From: Flavobacteriaceae bacterium CRH
GTDB lineage: Bacteria > Bacteroidota > Bacteroidia > Flavobacteriales > Flavobacteriaceae
Length of the DNA stretch: 64,000 nt
Direction of reading: 5' to 3'
Assembly (NCBI GenBank): GCA_001507425.1
Contig: LMAJ01000006.1
Location: 148,573 to 212,572 of the forward strand
In this document: positions 37,281-46,809 of the stretch, one piece after another
Layout of the letters: every line of letters begins with the position of its first letter
Position numbering within the stretch: position 1 is the first letter of the stretch
Program-made: the position numbers and the translations under genes
The notes under the pieces: model-generated
What the model was told of the DNA's origin: nothing
The model's input: only the letters and a program-made list of their open reading frames with translations
Database searches by the model: none

Positions 37281-38147
37281 ATGAAAACATTCACGGATTT
37301 TAAATCGTATAATCAGTTTATGGGTATGGAAATACCTCTGGATAATGATATTGATGTAGGTTATTATGATCCTCCAAAAATAATTTTAAGTTCGCAGCCT
37401 GTTGTCGTAGATTTTTACAGGATTTCTATCAAAATAAAATATAAAAGAAAATCTACTCCGGATGCTGCGCCTGTTTCTGCAGTGTTTTTTAATACACCAG
37501 ATTTAATTATCGAACCAGGTTGGGATGCAGAACCTAATTATACCGGAATGTATCTTCAGCTATCAAAAAAGATTATCGAAGAAAACAGGTTTTTATTCAA
37601 AACGTATTTAGATTACGGACAGCACGAAGCTTTATATTTAACCGATGATGAAGTCGAAGAAGTGTCTGCAGTTTTTAAATTAATGATAAAATATTATGAA
37701 AGTGAGATTAAACATTTTGCAGTTTTACTTTCTTATGTAAATGTGCTTGTATGTCTGGTAGAGGCATTTTACAAAAGGCAATTCTCTACAGATCCTAAAC
37801 AGTACAATCGTGTTGTTACAGATTTTCAACAAAGCCTTATCGACTATTATAACCAGCCTGTAAAACAACTTCCAAACGTTCAGTATTTTGCAGATCAATT
37901 GGGATTGACGGCGAATTATTTGGGCGATATCATGAAGCATTTTACTCAGAAACCGGCTTTGGAGCATATCCATGATTTTATTGTAAAAAGGGCAAAAGAA
38001 TTATTGGTTCAAAATCAAAAGCTGAATACGGCTGAAGTTGCTTACGAACTAGGTTTTGAATATCCCAATTACTTTTCAAAATTCTTTAAAAAGCAAGTAC
38101 ATCTCACACCAAAAGAATACCGATTGCAAGCCATCGGCAGAAATTAA
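37281..38147 (+). CDS. AraC-family transcription regulator
   Basis: 288 residues: an N-terminal ligand/sensor domain (about 1-165, cupin-like beta strands then helices) and a C-terminal double helix-turn-helix (about 185-285, with VQYFADQLGLTANYLGDIMKHFTQKPALEHIHDFIVKRAKELL and TAEVAYELGFEYPNYFSKFFKKQVHLTPKEYR). The two downstream same-strand genes, an aldo/keto reductase and a quinone-reductase-like flavoprotein, are the likely targets, as in many reductive detoxification loci. Confidence 0.92.
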   Translation: MKTFTDFKSYNQFMGMEIPLDNDIDVGYYDPPKIILSSQPVVVDFYRISIKIKYKRKSTPDAAPVSAVFFNTPDLIIEPGWDAEPNYTGMYLQLSKKIIEENRFLFKTYLDYGQHEALYLTDDEVEEVSAVFKLMIKYYESEIKHFAVLLSYVNVLVCLVEAFYKRQFSTDPKQYNRVVTDFQQSLIDYYNQPVKQLPNVQYFADQLGLTANYLGDIMKHFTQKPALEHIHDFIVKRAKELLVQNQKLNTAEVAYELGFEYPNYFSKFFKKQVHLTPKEYRLQAIGRN

Positions 38148-38156
38148 AATAAATCA

Positions 38157-38176
38157 AAAACGCCTCTACAAGGGGC
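38157..38176 (+). terminator. Short terminator after the AraC gene
   Basis: CGCCTC/GGGGCG stem with five-nt loop, followed by seven T. It separates the regulator from the reductase genes. Confidence 0.75.
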
Positions 38177-38250
38177 GTTTTTTTATGATCAGTAATTTGT
38201 ATCTTTTTTAGAAGTAATCTGTTTCCATCGGTTGTTTTTTACAATGGTAA

Positions 38251-39423
<1,173 letters not shown>

Positions 39424-39496
39424 TCTAAAGTGCTTTTCTCTAAATAGAAGTATTAAGACCTACTGAAATTATTCAAAATATATAAATAAAATTAAA

Positions 39497-40099
39497 ATGA
39501 GTACCACAAAAAAAGTTTTATTAATCAATACACATTTAACGTATCCTAACTGGAGCGAAGGCATGCTGAATGCTTCATTTCACCAAAAGGCTAAAGAATT
39601 TTTTGAAGCTAACAATTTTCAAATTTTAGCAACCAAAGTTGAAGATGGTTATGATGCCAACGAAGAAGTAGAAAAACATCTGGAAGCCGACATAATCATT
39701 TTGCAAACGCCCATCAATTGGTTTGGCGCACCGTGGATTTACAAGAAATATGTAGACGATGTGTTCAACAGCGGTTTACAAAGTGAAAAGTTTCTCTCAG
39801 GCGATGGCAGAACAAGAGAAGATGCAACAAAACAATACGGAACAGGTGGAAAAATGCAGGGCAAAAAGTTTATGGTTTCCGCCACGTGGAATGCCCCGAA
39901 AGCGAGTTTTGACGATTCTGATCAGGTGCTTTTTGAGGGTAGAAGTACTGCCGATGTTTTAATTCAGATTACCAGTAATTACCGTTTTTGTGGTGTTGCC
40001 ATTGTGCCGGATTACAACTGTTTTGATATTTTTAAAGATGGTGATATTGTGGGTGATTTAGAAAATTATCCTATGCACCTTAAAAAATTCTTAGTGTAA
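39497..40099 (+). CDS. NAD(P)H-dependent flavodoxin-fold oxidoreductase (MdaB-like)
   Basis: 200 residues. KKVLLINTHLTYP starts the flavodoxin fold; PINWFGAPWIYKKYVDDVFNSG matches the FMN/FAD loop of MdaB-type quinone reductases. It would reduce quinones by two electrons, avoiding semiquinone radicals, and fits with the aldo/keto reductase 73 nt upstream under the AraC regulator. Cytoplasmic. Confidence 0.87.
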   Translation: MSTTKKVLLINTHLTYPNWSEGMLNASFHQKAKEFFEANNFQILATKVEDGYDANEEVEKHLEADIIILQTPINWFGAPWIYKKYVDDVFNSGLQSEKFLSGDGRTREDATKQYGTGGKMQGKKFMVSATWNAPKASFDDSDQVLFEGRSTADVLIQITSNYRFCGVAIVPDYNCFDIFKDGDIVGDLENYPMHLKKFLV

Positions 40100-40112
40100 T
40101 ATTAAAGAGGAA

Positions 40113-40169
40113 GTCTCAAAACTAAAACAAGTCCCGGAGAATTGAATATTTGAGACCAACGCTCCGGGA
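40113..40169 (+). other. Two interleaved perfect 8-bp stems in a 3' region (possible pseudoknot)
   Basis: GTCTCAAA (40113-40120) pairs with TTTGAGAC (40149-40156), while TCCCGGAG (40132-40139) pairs with CTCCGGGA (40162-40169). The order is 1-2-1'-2', so the stems form an H-type pseudoknot. It lies 13 nt after the reductase stop and 18 nt before a strong terminator. Confidence 0.6.
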
Positions 40170-40187
40170 GGAGTTCACATAAAAAAC

Positions 40188-40227
40188 AAAAAAGAGGCTG
40201 CCTAAAATTTTAGGCAGCCTCTTTTTT
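40188..40227. terminator. Strong bidirectional terminator
   Basis: A near-perfect palindrome, AAGAGGCTGCCTAAAA facing TTTTAGGCAGCCTCTT, with A- and T-runs on both sides. It serves the reductase operon (+) and yceI-like gene (-). Confidence 0.93.
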
Positions 40228-40248
40228 AGCATGATAATAAGCGTTATT

Positions 40249-40920
40249 TTATTTTTTTCCTGCTGTTACATCGATGCCAATCTCGATATCTTTACTGATC
40301 ATCCATTCTGCCGGGTCAGCTTCAGAAGCGCCAAATTTAATATTCCAATCTGTACGGTTAACAGTAAATTTAGCTTTTATTGTTGCAGTTCCGTTTACTA
40401 CAGTAACTTTTGCAGGGAAAGTAACATTAACCGCTTTACCTTTAAGAGTAAGATTACCGCTTATGGTTTTATTAGGAGCTTCTGATAAAGTATCTTTTGC
40501 AGCTAAGTTCGTTACGCTTGTAATTTTAAAGTCAGCTGTTGGATTTTTTTCAACATCAAAAAAGTCAGCGTTTTTTAGGTGAGCTTCTAATTCCGAATAT
40601 TTTTTGTCTTTTTCAGTTACCGATGCCGGGTCAACTTTAATAGACTTCATATCGATTACAAAGTCACCTGCTGTAAGCTCATTTGCTTCAACGGATACTT
40701 CACCTGATTTAATAGCAAGAGTTCCCCATCGAGGCGCAAAACCACCTTTATGAAATGCTTTCCAGTCTACTTTAGAAGCTTCAAGGTTTACAGCCAATAC
40801 TTCTCCCTTTTTTTCGGCAACCTGTTGCTCTTCGCCTGTTGTTGTTTCGTTTGACGATTTTTTACATGCCGTTATAAATAAAGTAACAGCTACTAATGTT
40901 AATACGCTTAGTTTTTTCAT
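40249..40920 (-). CDS. YceI-family lipocalin-like lipoprotein
   Basis: 223 residues; lipobox ITA-C19, then a Lys/Thr/Glu linker. The YceI fold is clear: KVDWKAFHKGGFAPRWGTLAIKSGEV, IDMKSIKVD, LEAHLKNADFFDVEKNPTADFKITSV, GNLTLKGKAVNVTFPAKV and TVNRTDWNIKFG. These barrels bind isoprenoid quinones or polar lipids. Membrane-anchored form, single gene. Confidence 0.92.
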   Translation of the reverse strand: MKKLSVLTLVAVTLFITACKKSSNETTTGEEQQVAEKKGEVLAVNLEASKVDWKAFHKGGFAPRWGTLAIKSGEVSVEANELTAGDFVIDMKSIKVDPASVTEKDKKYSELEAHLKNADFFDVEKNPTADFKITSVTNLAAKDTLSEAPNKTISGNLTLKGKAVNVTFPAKVTVVNGTATIKAKFTVNRTDWNIKFGASEADPAEWMISKDIEIGIDVTAGKK

Positions 40921-41264
40921 TTGTATATATTTAAAGATTAAAATTTTACTCCTTTCAAAGTCTTATTGTATTGCAAAGTTCATTTATTAAAAAACAGACA
41001 GAGGTTACAATAATGAAATTTAGTAATAATTTCAGGAAAATCAAAGAGCTGTTCTATGAAAAACCGATCAGGAAAAGGATTATACTTTTATAACGCTCCT
41101 TTTTGCCATATTGAAGGAAAGCGAAATAGAGATCGGGCGATGGGTCAACAACAGACTTTACAGCATGTAACTAAAAATTATAAAAACGAATATAAAATGC
41201 TGTAACTGATTACTATTGCATAATTTTGTAATGCATAAAGTAACCAGCGTTTTAATATTACACT
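40921..41264. other. Non-coding region with a possible promoter for the DUF1826 gene
   Basis: A TAATTTTG -7 box (41221-41228) lies 37 nt before the next start; the -33 region is weak. A 49-codon frame at 41056-41205 is present but is unconvincing. Otherwise nothing is seen. Confidence 0.4.
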
Positions 41265-41963
41265 ATGAGCAATACATTTTCTGACAGCAGCCAAATAGGA
41301 TTGGTATCTACTTTCTCTGAGCTTGTACATACCGATTTCAAAGGAGAAATGAATGCACTATGCTGGTACAGAAATTTGGATGGCGATTTTAACGAAATTG
41401 TAGCCCAATTATCTTTAAAAGAAAATATAACAGAAATTTCTACTGAAGATCTAATCGGACTGCAACTATCAGAAAAAGGAAATATAGCCAGGGAAATAAT
41501 CTTAAATGATTTACAATTATTAGCAGATTTTGGAGCTTCGCCTTCTCTTAATTTACTAAAATGTTATGAACGCGATGACGAATTTGATTTCATATCGACT
41601 GACGTGTATTCGTTTCATGTTGATCGTTCGCCCATTGCAACAGATACTTTTTTATGTACGTATCACGGAGCGGCAAGTGATATTATTGCTAATGCGCAGG
41701 CAGAGCAAAAAATCCTGATTCCGGAAATTCGAACAAAGCTAAAAGAACTGCACGATGGACCAGCAGAAGAATTCGAAGAATTTTTGAAAGAAAATTATTT
41801 TGATTTGCATTATCAGGTAAATCCGGAGGCAGAACCTGTTAATTTAGGGTTAGGGCATCTTTGGCGACTGGCTGTAGATCATCCGAAACAACAAGTGCTG
41901 CCTTGTATTCATAGGGCGCCAATAGAAAATGAAGGAGAATACAGGTTGTTGTTGATTTGTTGA
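41265..41963 (+). CDS. DUF1826 family protein
   Basis: 232 residues, cytoplasmic. S-F-H-V-D-R-S-P-I-A-T-D-T-F-L-C-T-Y-H-G (about 122-141) and the C-terminal HLWRLAVDHPKQQVLPCIHRAPIENEGEYRLLLIC match DUF1826. The H-x-D...H spacing suggests a 2-oxoglutarate/Fe(II)-like double-stranded beta helix, which is inference. In other bacteria the gene is often near zinc-responsive genes. A decayed fragment of a second copy lies at 44394. Confidence 0.78.
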   Translation: MSNTFSDSSQIGLVSTFSELVHTDFKGEMNALCWYRNLDGDFNEIVAQLSLKENITEISTEDLIGLQLSEKGNIAREIILNDLQLLADFGASPSLNLLKCYERDDEFDFISTDVYSFHVDRSPIATDTFLCTYHGAASDIIANAQAEQKILIPEIRTKLKELHDGPAEEFEEFLKENYFDLHYQVNPEAEPVNLGLGHLWRLAVDHPKQQVLPCIHRAPIENEGEYRLLLIC

Positions 41964-42021
41964 GAATAACTCCTTGGGTGTAATTATTTTTTTCTCGTAA
42001 CACAAAAGCTTAAACACAATA

Positions 42022-42125
42022 TTGTCATTTCGACGCAGGAGAAATCACACTCGTAATTCTACAAAGATTGGCGACAATAGTTACGGAGCTCCTAGTATGA
42101 TTTCTCCTTGCGTCGAAATGACAAA
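42022..42125. repeat. Imperfect inverted repeat, intergenic dispersed element
   Basis: Left arm TTGTCATTTCGACGCAGGAG (from 42022) and the right arm to 42125 are inverted copies differing by one inserted base (CGACGCAGGAGAAATCA versus CGACGCAAGGAGAAATCA). The GTCATTTCGAC arms are common in intergenic repeats of flavobacteria. About 50 bp of unique sequence lies between the arms. Confidence 0.7.
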
Positions 42126-42181
42126 CCCTTTGCGATTTTGCGAGAGATTTATTCGACAAACATTCTAGACCCAATAATATT

Positions 42182-42877
42182 CTATTCATACTTACTCAAA
42201 TCCAGATTAAGAATAGTACCAACTCTGCTAAACTCTTCATTAACCTTTGCATTAAGGATTAATTGTTGATTGTGTATGGGATGATTAAAAATTAACTGAT
42301 GTGCATGAAGCATCATTCCTTTCAGGTCAAAATTCTCCAGCCATAATTTATTTTGTTTGTTGCAGCCATGTGGACGGCTTCCTAAAATGGGATGAAAAAT
42401 ATGTTTGAAATGTTTTCGCAATTGATGCATACGTCCGGTTTCAGGAATCGCTTCTACCAAACAATATCGTGAAGTGGGTTTATTGTTAAATGCTAAGGCA
42501 ACTTCGGCATTTTGCAAACGATGAAAGTAGGTTATGGCATTTTGTGTAATGTCATCATCATTCGTTAAATCATAATCAATCGTTAGTTCTTCGGGCGACC
42601 AGCCACGTAAAATGGCTAAATATTTTTTTTCGACTTCGCGTGTGGCAAAACGATCATTCATAATTTTTAAAACGGCTGTATCCAACGCAAATAACAAAAC
42701 GCCAGATGTTTTGCGGTCTAACCGATGAATAGGGTAGACGTGTTGCCCTATTTGATTTCTCAATTCCTGAATGGCATACACCTTTGCATCGCGCGCATAA
42801 AATGATTTGTGAACCAACAATCCGCTTGGTTTATTAATGGCAATAATATATTCGTCCTGGTAAAGAATTTCTAACAT
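42182..42877 (-). CDS. truC: tRNA pseudouridine synthase TruC-like (RluA family)
   Basis: 231 residues. Starts directly with EILYQDEYIIAINKPSGLLVH, has the catalytic motif H-R-L-D54-R-K-T-S-G and the TruC-type block ETGRMHQLRKHFKHIFHPILGS-xHG. Length fits TruC, which makes pseudouridine 65 in tRNA. There is no S4 domain, also as in TruC. A decayed N-terminal fragment of a second copy lies at 44436. Confidence 0.85.
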   Translation of the reverse strand: MLEILYQDEYIIAINKPSGLLVHKSFYARDAKVYAIQELRNQIGQHVYPIHRLDRKTSGVLLFALDTAVLKIMNDRFATREVEKKYLAILRGWSPEELTIDYDLTNDDDITQNAITYFHRLQNAEVALAFNNKPTSRYCLVEAIPETGRMHQLRKHFKHIFHPILGSRPHGCNKQNKLWLENFDLKGMMLHAHQLIFNHPIHNQQLILNAKVNEEFSRVGTILNLDLSKYE

Positions 42878-42888
42878 GCGGCAAAAGT

Positions 42889-42917
42889 AAAAGAGATTTC
42901 GATTGAAATCTCTTTTT
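42889..42917. terminator. Hairpin between amidohydrolase and truC
   Basis: AAAGAGATTTC pairs with GAAATCTCTTT around GATT, with a T-run on the plus side and an A-run on the other. A longer version of the same hairpin accompanies the decayed truC copy at 44531. Confidence 0.75.
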
Positions 42918-42960
42918 AGGACTTATTTATTTTGATACGTTTCTTATTTTAAATCTCTAA

Positions 42961-44295
42961 CTATTTATCAAGTATGTTTTTATAAATGACTCCATCTTTT
43001 ATAATCAACAATAATGTTTTGTTGTAGTCTTCAAGTATGCTCAAATTTGCAATAGGATTTCCGTCTACCAATATAATATCGGCATAAGCACCTTCTTCTA
43101 TAACTCCCAATTTGTTTGGATAAGGATTACGTGGACCGCTCATAGTAAGTAATTCTGCATTTGTAGAAGTAGCCATCTTTAATATTTCATAAGGCTTGTA
43201 CCAACGCAATAACTTTACAAGATCTCCTGCTCTTTTTGCGGAATGATCCGGTTCAAACAGGCAATCTGTTCCAAATGCAGTTTTAATGTTATATTTTTTT
43301 GCAAAATTATAAGCTTTATCGGTACCGCTCATCATGGTTTGTTGCTTGATACGATTTGGTGAACCATCAGCATAAAGACTTTTACCTTCATCTATAAAAG
43401 GCTGCAGACTTAACCATGCCTTTTTATCGGCTAACATTTTTGCTGTTGCATCATCAATAAGTTGAGCGTGATCTATACAAAGCACTCCTGCACGCAATGC
43501 AGTTTGTATGGCTCTTGGTGTATAAGCGTGAACAGTGACATACGTACCCCAGTTTTCTGCTGCATCAACAGCGGCTTTCATTTCTGCTTCTGTAAATTTA
43601 GATACATCCAGAGGGTCGTAAGTTGAAGAAACACCACCACCAGCCGCTAGTTTTATTTGTGTGGCACCAAGGCGAAGCTGCTCCCGTACACGTTTCAATA
43701 CCTGATCTGGACCATCGGCTATTACACCAAAATTATTACGTTCAGTAAAATCAAGGCTTGCTGCGATATCTTTTGGGACAGCATTAGGAAGAAGAAAATC
43801 GCCATGACCACCGGTTTGGGAAATCATCGCACCTGAAGGATAAATACGCGGACCAATAATTAAACCTCTGTCTATCGCTTTTTGTAAACCGCCTGCAGGA
43901 CCAGCAAGATCTCTGAAAGTTGTAAAGCCCTGCATAAGGTCTTTCTCTGCAGATTTAATAGCATTTGCAGTAATGCATTCTATATCACTGTTCATTAGTT
44001 CTGTTATATTCATCGATTCCATCATGATATGGGTGTGGGCATCAATAAGACCTGGCATCAAAAATTTTCCTTTGCCATCGATTATGGTAGTGTTTCCGCT
44101 TTTATCAGTTGGGATTGGTGATGTAGAAATTTTGCTAATCAGGTTATTAACAATCAAAATATTTCCATTAATTGTTTTTTCATCCTTACCATTAAAAATT
44201 TGAACATTGTTGATGAGGATTGTTTTTTGAGCCATTACATAAAATGAACTCAGTAAAATTGTAATTGTCAATAATTTTCGTTTTATAAAGTACAT
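42961..44295 (-). CDS. Secreted amidohydrolase (imidazolonepropionase/prolidase-like)
   Basis: 444 residues; signal peptide to about A22. Metal-dependent hydrolase superfamily: KGKFLMPGLIDAHTHI (HxH), LAAGGGVSSTYDP, VTVHAYTPRAIQTALRAGVLCIDHAQLID and FGTDCLFEPDHSAKRAGDL, with a C-terminal LGVIEEGAYADIILVDGNP. Periplasmic enzymes of this group cleave dipeptides or lactams. It sits between truC and a relic of truC, that is, between direct repeats. Confidence 0.88.
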   Translation of the reverse strand: MYFIKRKLLTITILLSSFYVMAQKTILINNVQIFNGKDEKTINGNILIVNNLISKISTSPIPTDKSGNTTIIDGKGKFLMPGLIDAHTHIMMESMNITELMNSDIECITANAIKSAEKDLMQGFTTFRDLAGPAGGLQKAIDRGLIIGPRIYPSGAMISQTGGHGDFLLPNAVPKDIAASLDFTERNNFGVIADGPDQVLKRVREQLRLGATQIKLAAGGGVSSTYDPLDVSKFTEAEMKAAVDAAENWGTYVTVHAYTPRAIQTALRAGVLCIDHAQLIDDATAKMLADKKAWLSLQPFIDEGKSLYADGSPNRIKQQTMMSGTDKAYNFAKKYNIKTAFGTDCLFEPDHSAKRAGDLVKLLRWYKPYEILKMATSTNAELLTMSGPRNPYPNKLGVIEEGAYADIILVDGNPIANLSILEDYNKTLLLIIKDGVIYKNILDK

Positions 44296-44393
44296 ATTTA
44301 TAAAGAGTATTAAATTATTTAAACTACTAATATAGTAAATTTTGTGTTAAATTGTTGATTTTCAATGAAGAGTTCTTTTTGATAACTGTGTGA

Positions 44394-44450
44394 ATGTCTT
44401 CAGAAATCAAAACAAAGCTAAAAGAGCTTTATGATGCATCAAGCGTATAA
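44394..44450 (+). pseudogene. Fragment of a DUF1826 gene
   Basis: Encodes SSEIKTKLKELYDASSV and a stop, against PEIRTKLKELHDGPAEE in the intact gene at 41265 (nt about 41728-41770); 15 bases are identical in a row. It is the only surviving part of a second copy and is fused directly to the truC fragment. Confidence 0.7.
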
Positions 44451-44527
44451 AATGATTTGTGAACTAATAATCCGCTTGGTTTATTAATGGCTATAATATA
44501 TTTATCCTGGTAAAAAATTTATAACAT
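44436..44527 (-). pseudogene. Fragment of a second truC copy
   Basis: On the minus strand this reproduces the first 30 codons of truC (YIIAINKPSGLLVHKSFY is preserved) but codon 3 is a stop (GAA to TAA) and the rest is missing. It has the same orientation relative to the DUF1826 fragment as the intact pair at 41265-42877, so it is the rest of an old duplication of the whole locus with an internal deletion. Confidence 0.85.
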
Positions 44528-44530
44528 TTG

Positions 44531-44576
44531 ATAAGTCCTAAAAGAGATTTCGATTGAAATCTCTTTTAGGACTTAT
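44531..44576. terminator. Perfect 21-bp hairpin, copy of the truC-side terminator
   Basis: ATAAGTCCTAAAAGAGATTTC in full pairs with its reverse complement around GATT. It is a more complete form of the hairpin at 42889, and lies downstream of the thioesterase gene (-), which may now use it. Confidence 0.75.
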
Positions 44577-44657
44577 TTATTTCTATGCTTTTCTTTTAGA
44601 TCGAAAAACAGGCTAATTTAGGAGAAAGCAAATTGTAGTTTAACTTTATTATTGTTA

Positions 44658-45074
44658 TTAAACTTCTAATGAAGAGGCATCAGCAAAATTCGCTTTCAAC
44701 TCTTCTGGTAAATAAGGCCTTCCTCCGGTTGCAGGAATACAAGTTCCTGTAAATACTGCTGAAGCCATTATTTTTCCATTTTTTATTATTGATTGTTTAA
44801 AATGCAGTCTTGGTAATCCCTGAGCATCTGTATATACAGCACAAGTCACATCAAAATTATCGTCTTTTTTAAGAGAGCGTATAAATTTGATCTTATACTC
44901 AGATAAAACCATAAATACACCATTTTCTGCCTGTTGAACAAAATCAAAACCTAGAACCTCTCTAATATAATCATGGCGGCATTCCTCCATATAAAATGGG
45001 TAATATAAGCCATCCATAATGCCTTGAACATCTATATGTGCTTCTGCAACGTTATAATTTTTTGAGTATTCCAT
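44658..45074 (-). CDS. Hotdog-fold acyl-CoA thioesterase (4HBT/YbgC-like)
   Basis: 138 residues. EAHIDVQGIMDGLYYPFYMEECRHDYI corresponds to the YbgC-type start (the catalytic Asp of Y-x-D-x-D is represented by HIDVQGIMD), followed by VLSEYKIKFIRSLKKDDNFDVTCAV and LHFKQSIIKNGKIMASAVFTGTCI. It would hydrolyse short or aromatic acyl-CoA esters. Cytoplasmic, stand-alone. Confidence 0.83.
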   Translation of the reverse strand: MEYSKNYNVAEAHIDVQGIMDGLYYPFYMEECRHDYIREVLGFDFVQQAENGVFMVLSEYKIKFIRSLKKDDNFDVTCAVYTDAQGLPRLHFKQSIIKNGKIMASAVFTGTCIPATGGRPYLPEELKANFADASSLEV

Positions 45075-45122
45075 AGGTTTTATAAAGTTTTAATTTTCAT
45101 AGAAAACGCAAATATTTTGTGA

Positions 45123-45277
45123 TTATTGCGGTATAAATTCCCGATCGCTCGGATATGTGCAACGATAGGGCGGAAATTGTTTCTGTGCCTGTTTCTATTA
45201 ATAAAAACTGGATTTTCTTTTTTTTAAATTTGTGAAGATATACTTTGTGGGCACGGATTAAAAATCCGCGCGATCGG
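45123..45277. repeat. REP/BIME-like element, copy A
   Basis: Starts TTATTGCGGTATAAATTC then the core from CCGATCGCTCGG to CGCGCGATCGG. Two opposing GC-rich hairpins flank an AT-rich spacer. This is the most diverged of the full copies (for example GGGCGGAAATTG). It is directly followed by copy B, so the two form a tandem of about 155-bp units. Confidence 0.85.
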
Positions 45278-45433
45278 TTATTGCGGTATAAATTCGCGAT
45301 CCCTCGGATATGCGCAACGATAGCGCGGAAATTCTTTCCGTGCCCGTTTCTATATTAATAAAAACTGAATTTTCTTTTTTTAAATGAGCTGAGATATACT
45401 TTGCGGGCACGGATTACAAATCCGCGCGATCGG
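45278..45433. repeat. REP/BIME-like element, copy B
   Basis: Repeats the TTATTGCGGTATAAATTC lead-in, then the core GATCCCTCGGATATGCGCAA ... CGCGCGATCGG. Left hairpin GCGCGGAAA-TTC-TTTCCGTGC; right hairpin GCACGGATT-ACA-AATCCGCGC. Confidence 0.88.
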
Positions 45434-45521
45434 ATTATTTTTTTGTTGACAATTTGTCTATCGAAAAGGCAAAAGCAATAGATTTAAATTATGCTTTTTT
45501 TTGATTTTTAAATTATAAAAA

Positions 45522-45833
45522 ATGGAAAAGATAAATATTTTAATAAATGATATTCAGCAATTTGGAGTTGAATCGATGGAACAATATAATAGAAATAAAG
45601 AAATAAATCGAGAGCAATATTTTAAATTGCTTGAACAGATAGAAGAATTAGAATGTGATGATTTTAATACATCTGAAAAGTTTCAATATTTTTTAGAATA
45701 TTGGAATCAAGATATTAGAAAGGCTGGAAGATTTGTAATAAGTAATTCATTTAGAGAAAACTATATAGACTCGAATTCCTTTCTAATTCTTTCAAATGAT
45801 TTTATTGGAGCTGTGAATTGGTTAAGAAACTGA
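45522..45833 (+). CDS. Small hypothetical protein within the REP zone
   Basis: 103 residues, acidic and helical (NILINDIQQFGVESMEQYNRNKEINREQYFKLLEQIEELE), ending D-F-I-G-A-V-N-W-L-R-N. No signal, no Cys except one. Size and composition recall immunity proteins or small orphans in accessory regions. It is bracketed by REP-like copies B and C. Function unknown. Confidence 0.55.
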   Translation: MEKINILINDIQQFGVESMEQYNRNKEINREQYFKLLEQIEELECDDFNTSEKFQYFLEYWNQDIRKAGRFVISNSFRENYIDSNSFLILSNDFIGAVNWLRN

Positions 45834-45872
45834 TAAATACTAAAAAAATGATGAAAGAAGTAAATTTTGAAT

Positions 45873-46012
45873 CCCGATCACTCGAATATGCGCAACGATA
45901 GCGCGGAAATTCTTTCCGTGCCCGTTCCTATATTAATAAAAACTGAATTTTCTTTTTTTAAATGAGCTGAGATATACTTTGCGGGCACGGATTACAAATC
46001 CGCGCGATCGGG
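45873..46012. repeat. REP/BIME-like element, copy C
   Basis: Core from CCCGATCACTCGAATATG to CGCGCGATCGGG, with the same two opposing hairpins and spacer; tips CCCGATC/GATCGGG are complementary. Confidence 0.88.
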
Positions 46013-46040
46013 TTGTAAATTTTAGCATGCAGTAAGTGTA

Positions 46041-46067
46041 TTGAAAAAAACTAATTATGTATCTTTG
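46041..46067 (+). promoter_or_regulatory. Promoter that overlaps the MEDS gene start
   Basis: TTG (46041-46043), 16-nt spacer, TATCTTTG (46060-46067). The transcription start expected 4-7 nt later coincides with the annotated ATG at 46072, so the mRNA would be leaderless or translation would begin downstream. Confidence 0.5.
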
Positions 46068-46071
46068 ATAT

Positions 46072-46710
46072 ATGAACAAACAGACACCTTTTTCAGTATG
46101 TGGAGAATCATTATCGGCTCCAATGCATATTTGCGGTTTTTTCGATTCCAGAGAAGAACAATATGAGGTAATCATTCCTTATATTTTGGAAGGTCTGGAA
46201 GCGAATGATAAAGTAATTAATATTCTTGAGGGAAACCGACATGGCGAGCATTGCCGTTGTCTGGCTGATAATGGAATATCAATTACTGAAAAACTATTGA
46301 GTGGTCAATTGGAAGTTCTGGCTTCTGAAAACACCTATATAAATAATGGCGAGTTTGCTGCAGATAAAATGTATAAAATGCTCGAACAAACTTTATTATC
46401 GGCTTCAAGAGCTGGTTATGATAGCGTTAGGGCGTGCGGCGATATGGTTTGGGCTCTCAAAAACCTGCCTGGAACTGATGAACTTTTAGAGTATGAAGCC
46501 AGACTGAATCTGCTAACTCCACAACATGCAGTTTCATTAATCTGTATGTACGATATAAATAGTTTCAGCCAAAATGCAATTACAGATGCATTGCTTACTC
46601 ATCCTTACGTGATCAAGGACGGAAAAATAAGCAAAAACCCGCATTATGTAGAACCTTTGGAGCTGCTTTCTAGTTTTTCGAATTCTCGATCTGGTGCGCT
46701 TAAATCGTAA
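46072..46710 (+). CDS. MEDS-domain sensory protein (DcmR-like)
   Basis: 212 residues. Residues about 18-180 (MHICGFFDSREEQYEVIIPYILEGLEANDKVINIL ... SLICMYDINSFS) match the MEDS family, a sensory domain first found with methanogen/methylotroph regulators and related in fold to RecA/KaiC-like proteins. No DNA-binding domain is attached. It probably works by protein contact in signalling. Met18 (46123) is an alternative start if the promoter at 46060 is used. Confidence 0.82.
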   Translation: MNKQTPFSVCGESLSAPMHICGFFDSREEQYEVIIPYILEGLEANDKVINILEGNRHGEHCRCLADNGISITEKLLSGQLEVLASENTYINNGEFAADKMYKMLEQTLLSASRAGYDSVRACGDMVWALKNLPGTDELLEYEARLNLLTPQHAVSLICMYDINSFSQNAITDALLTHPYVIKDGKISKNPHYVEPLELLSSFSNSRSGALKS

Positions 46711-46809
46711 AACATTTTGCCTTTGTTCCTGTTAGTTTATGTTTCTTTAAAGTAAAGCGAAAAGAACAAAATTCTTCGTACTCATAAACTGCATTGTAAA
46801 AACAATAAT

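Noticed and set aside
41056..41205. 49-codon frame before the DUF1826 gene
   Set aside because: Basic, no recognisable pattern, no ribosome-site or promoter evidence of its own, and it ends before the likely promoter of the next gene.
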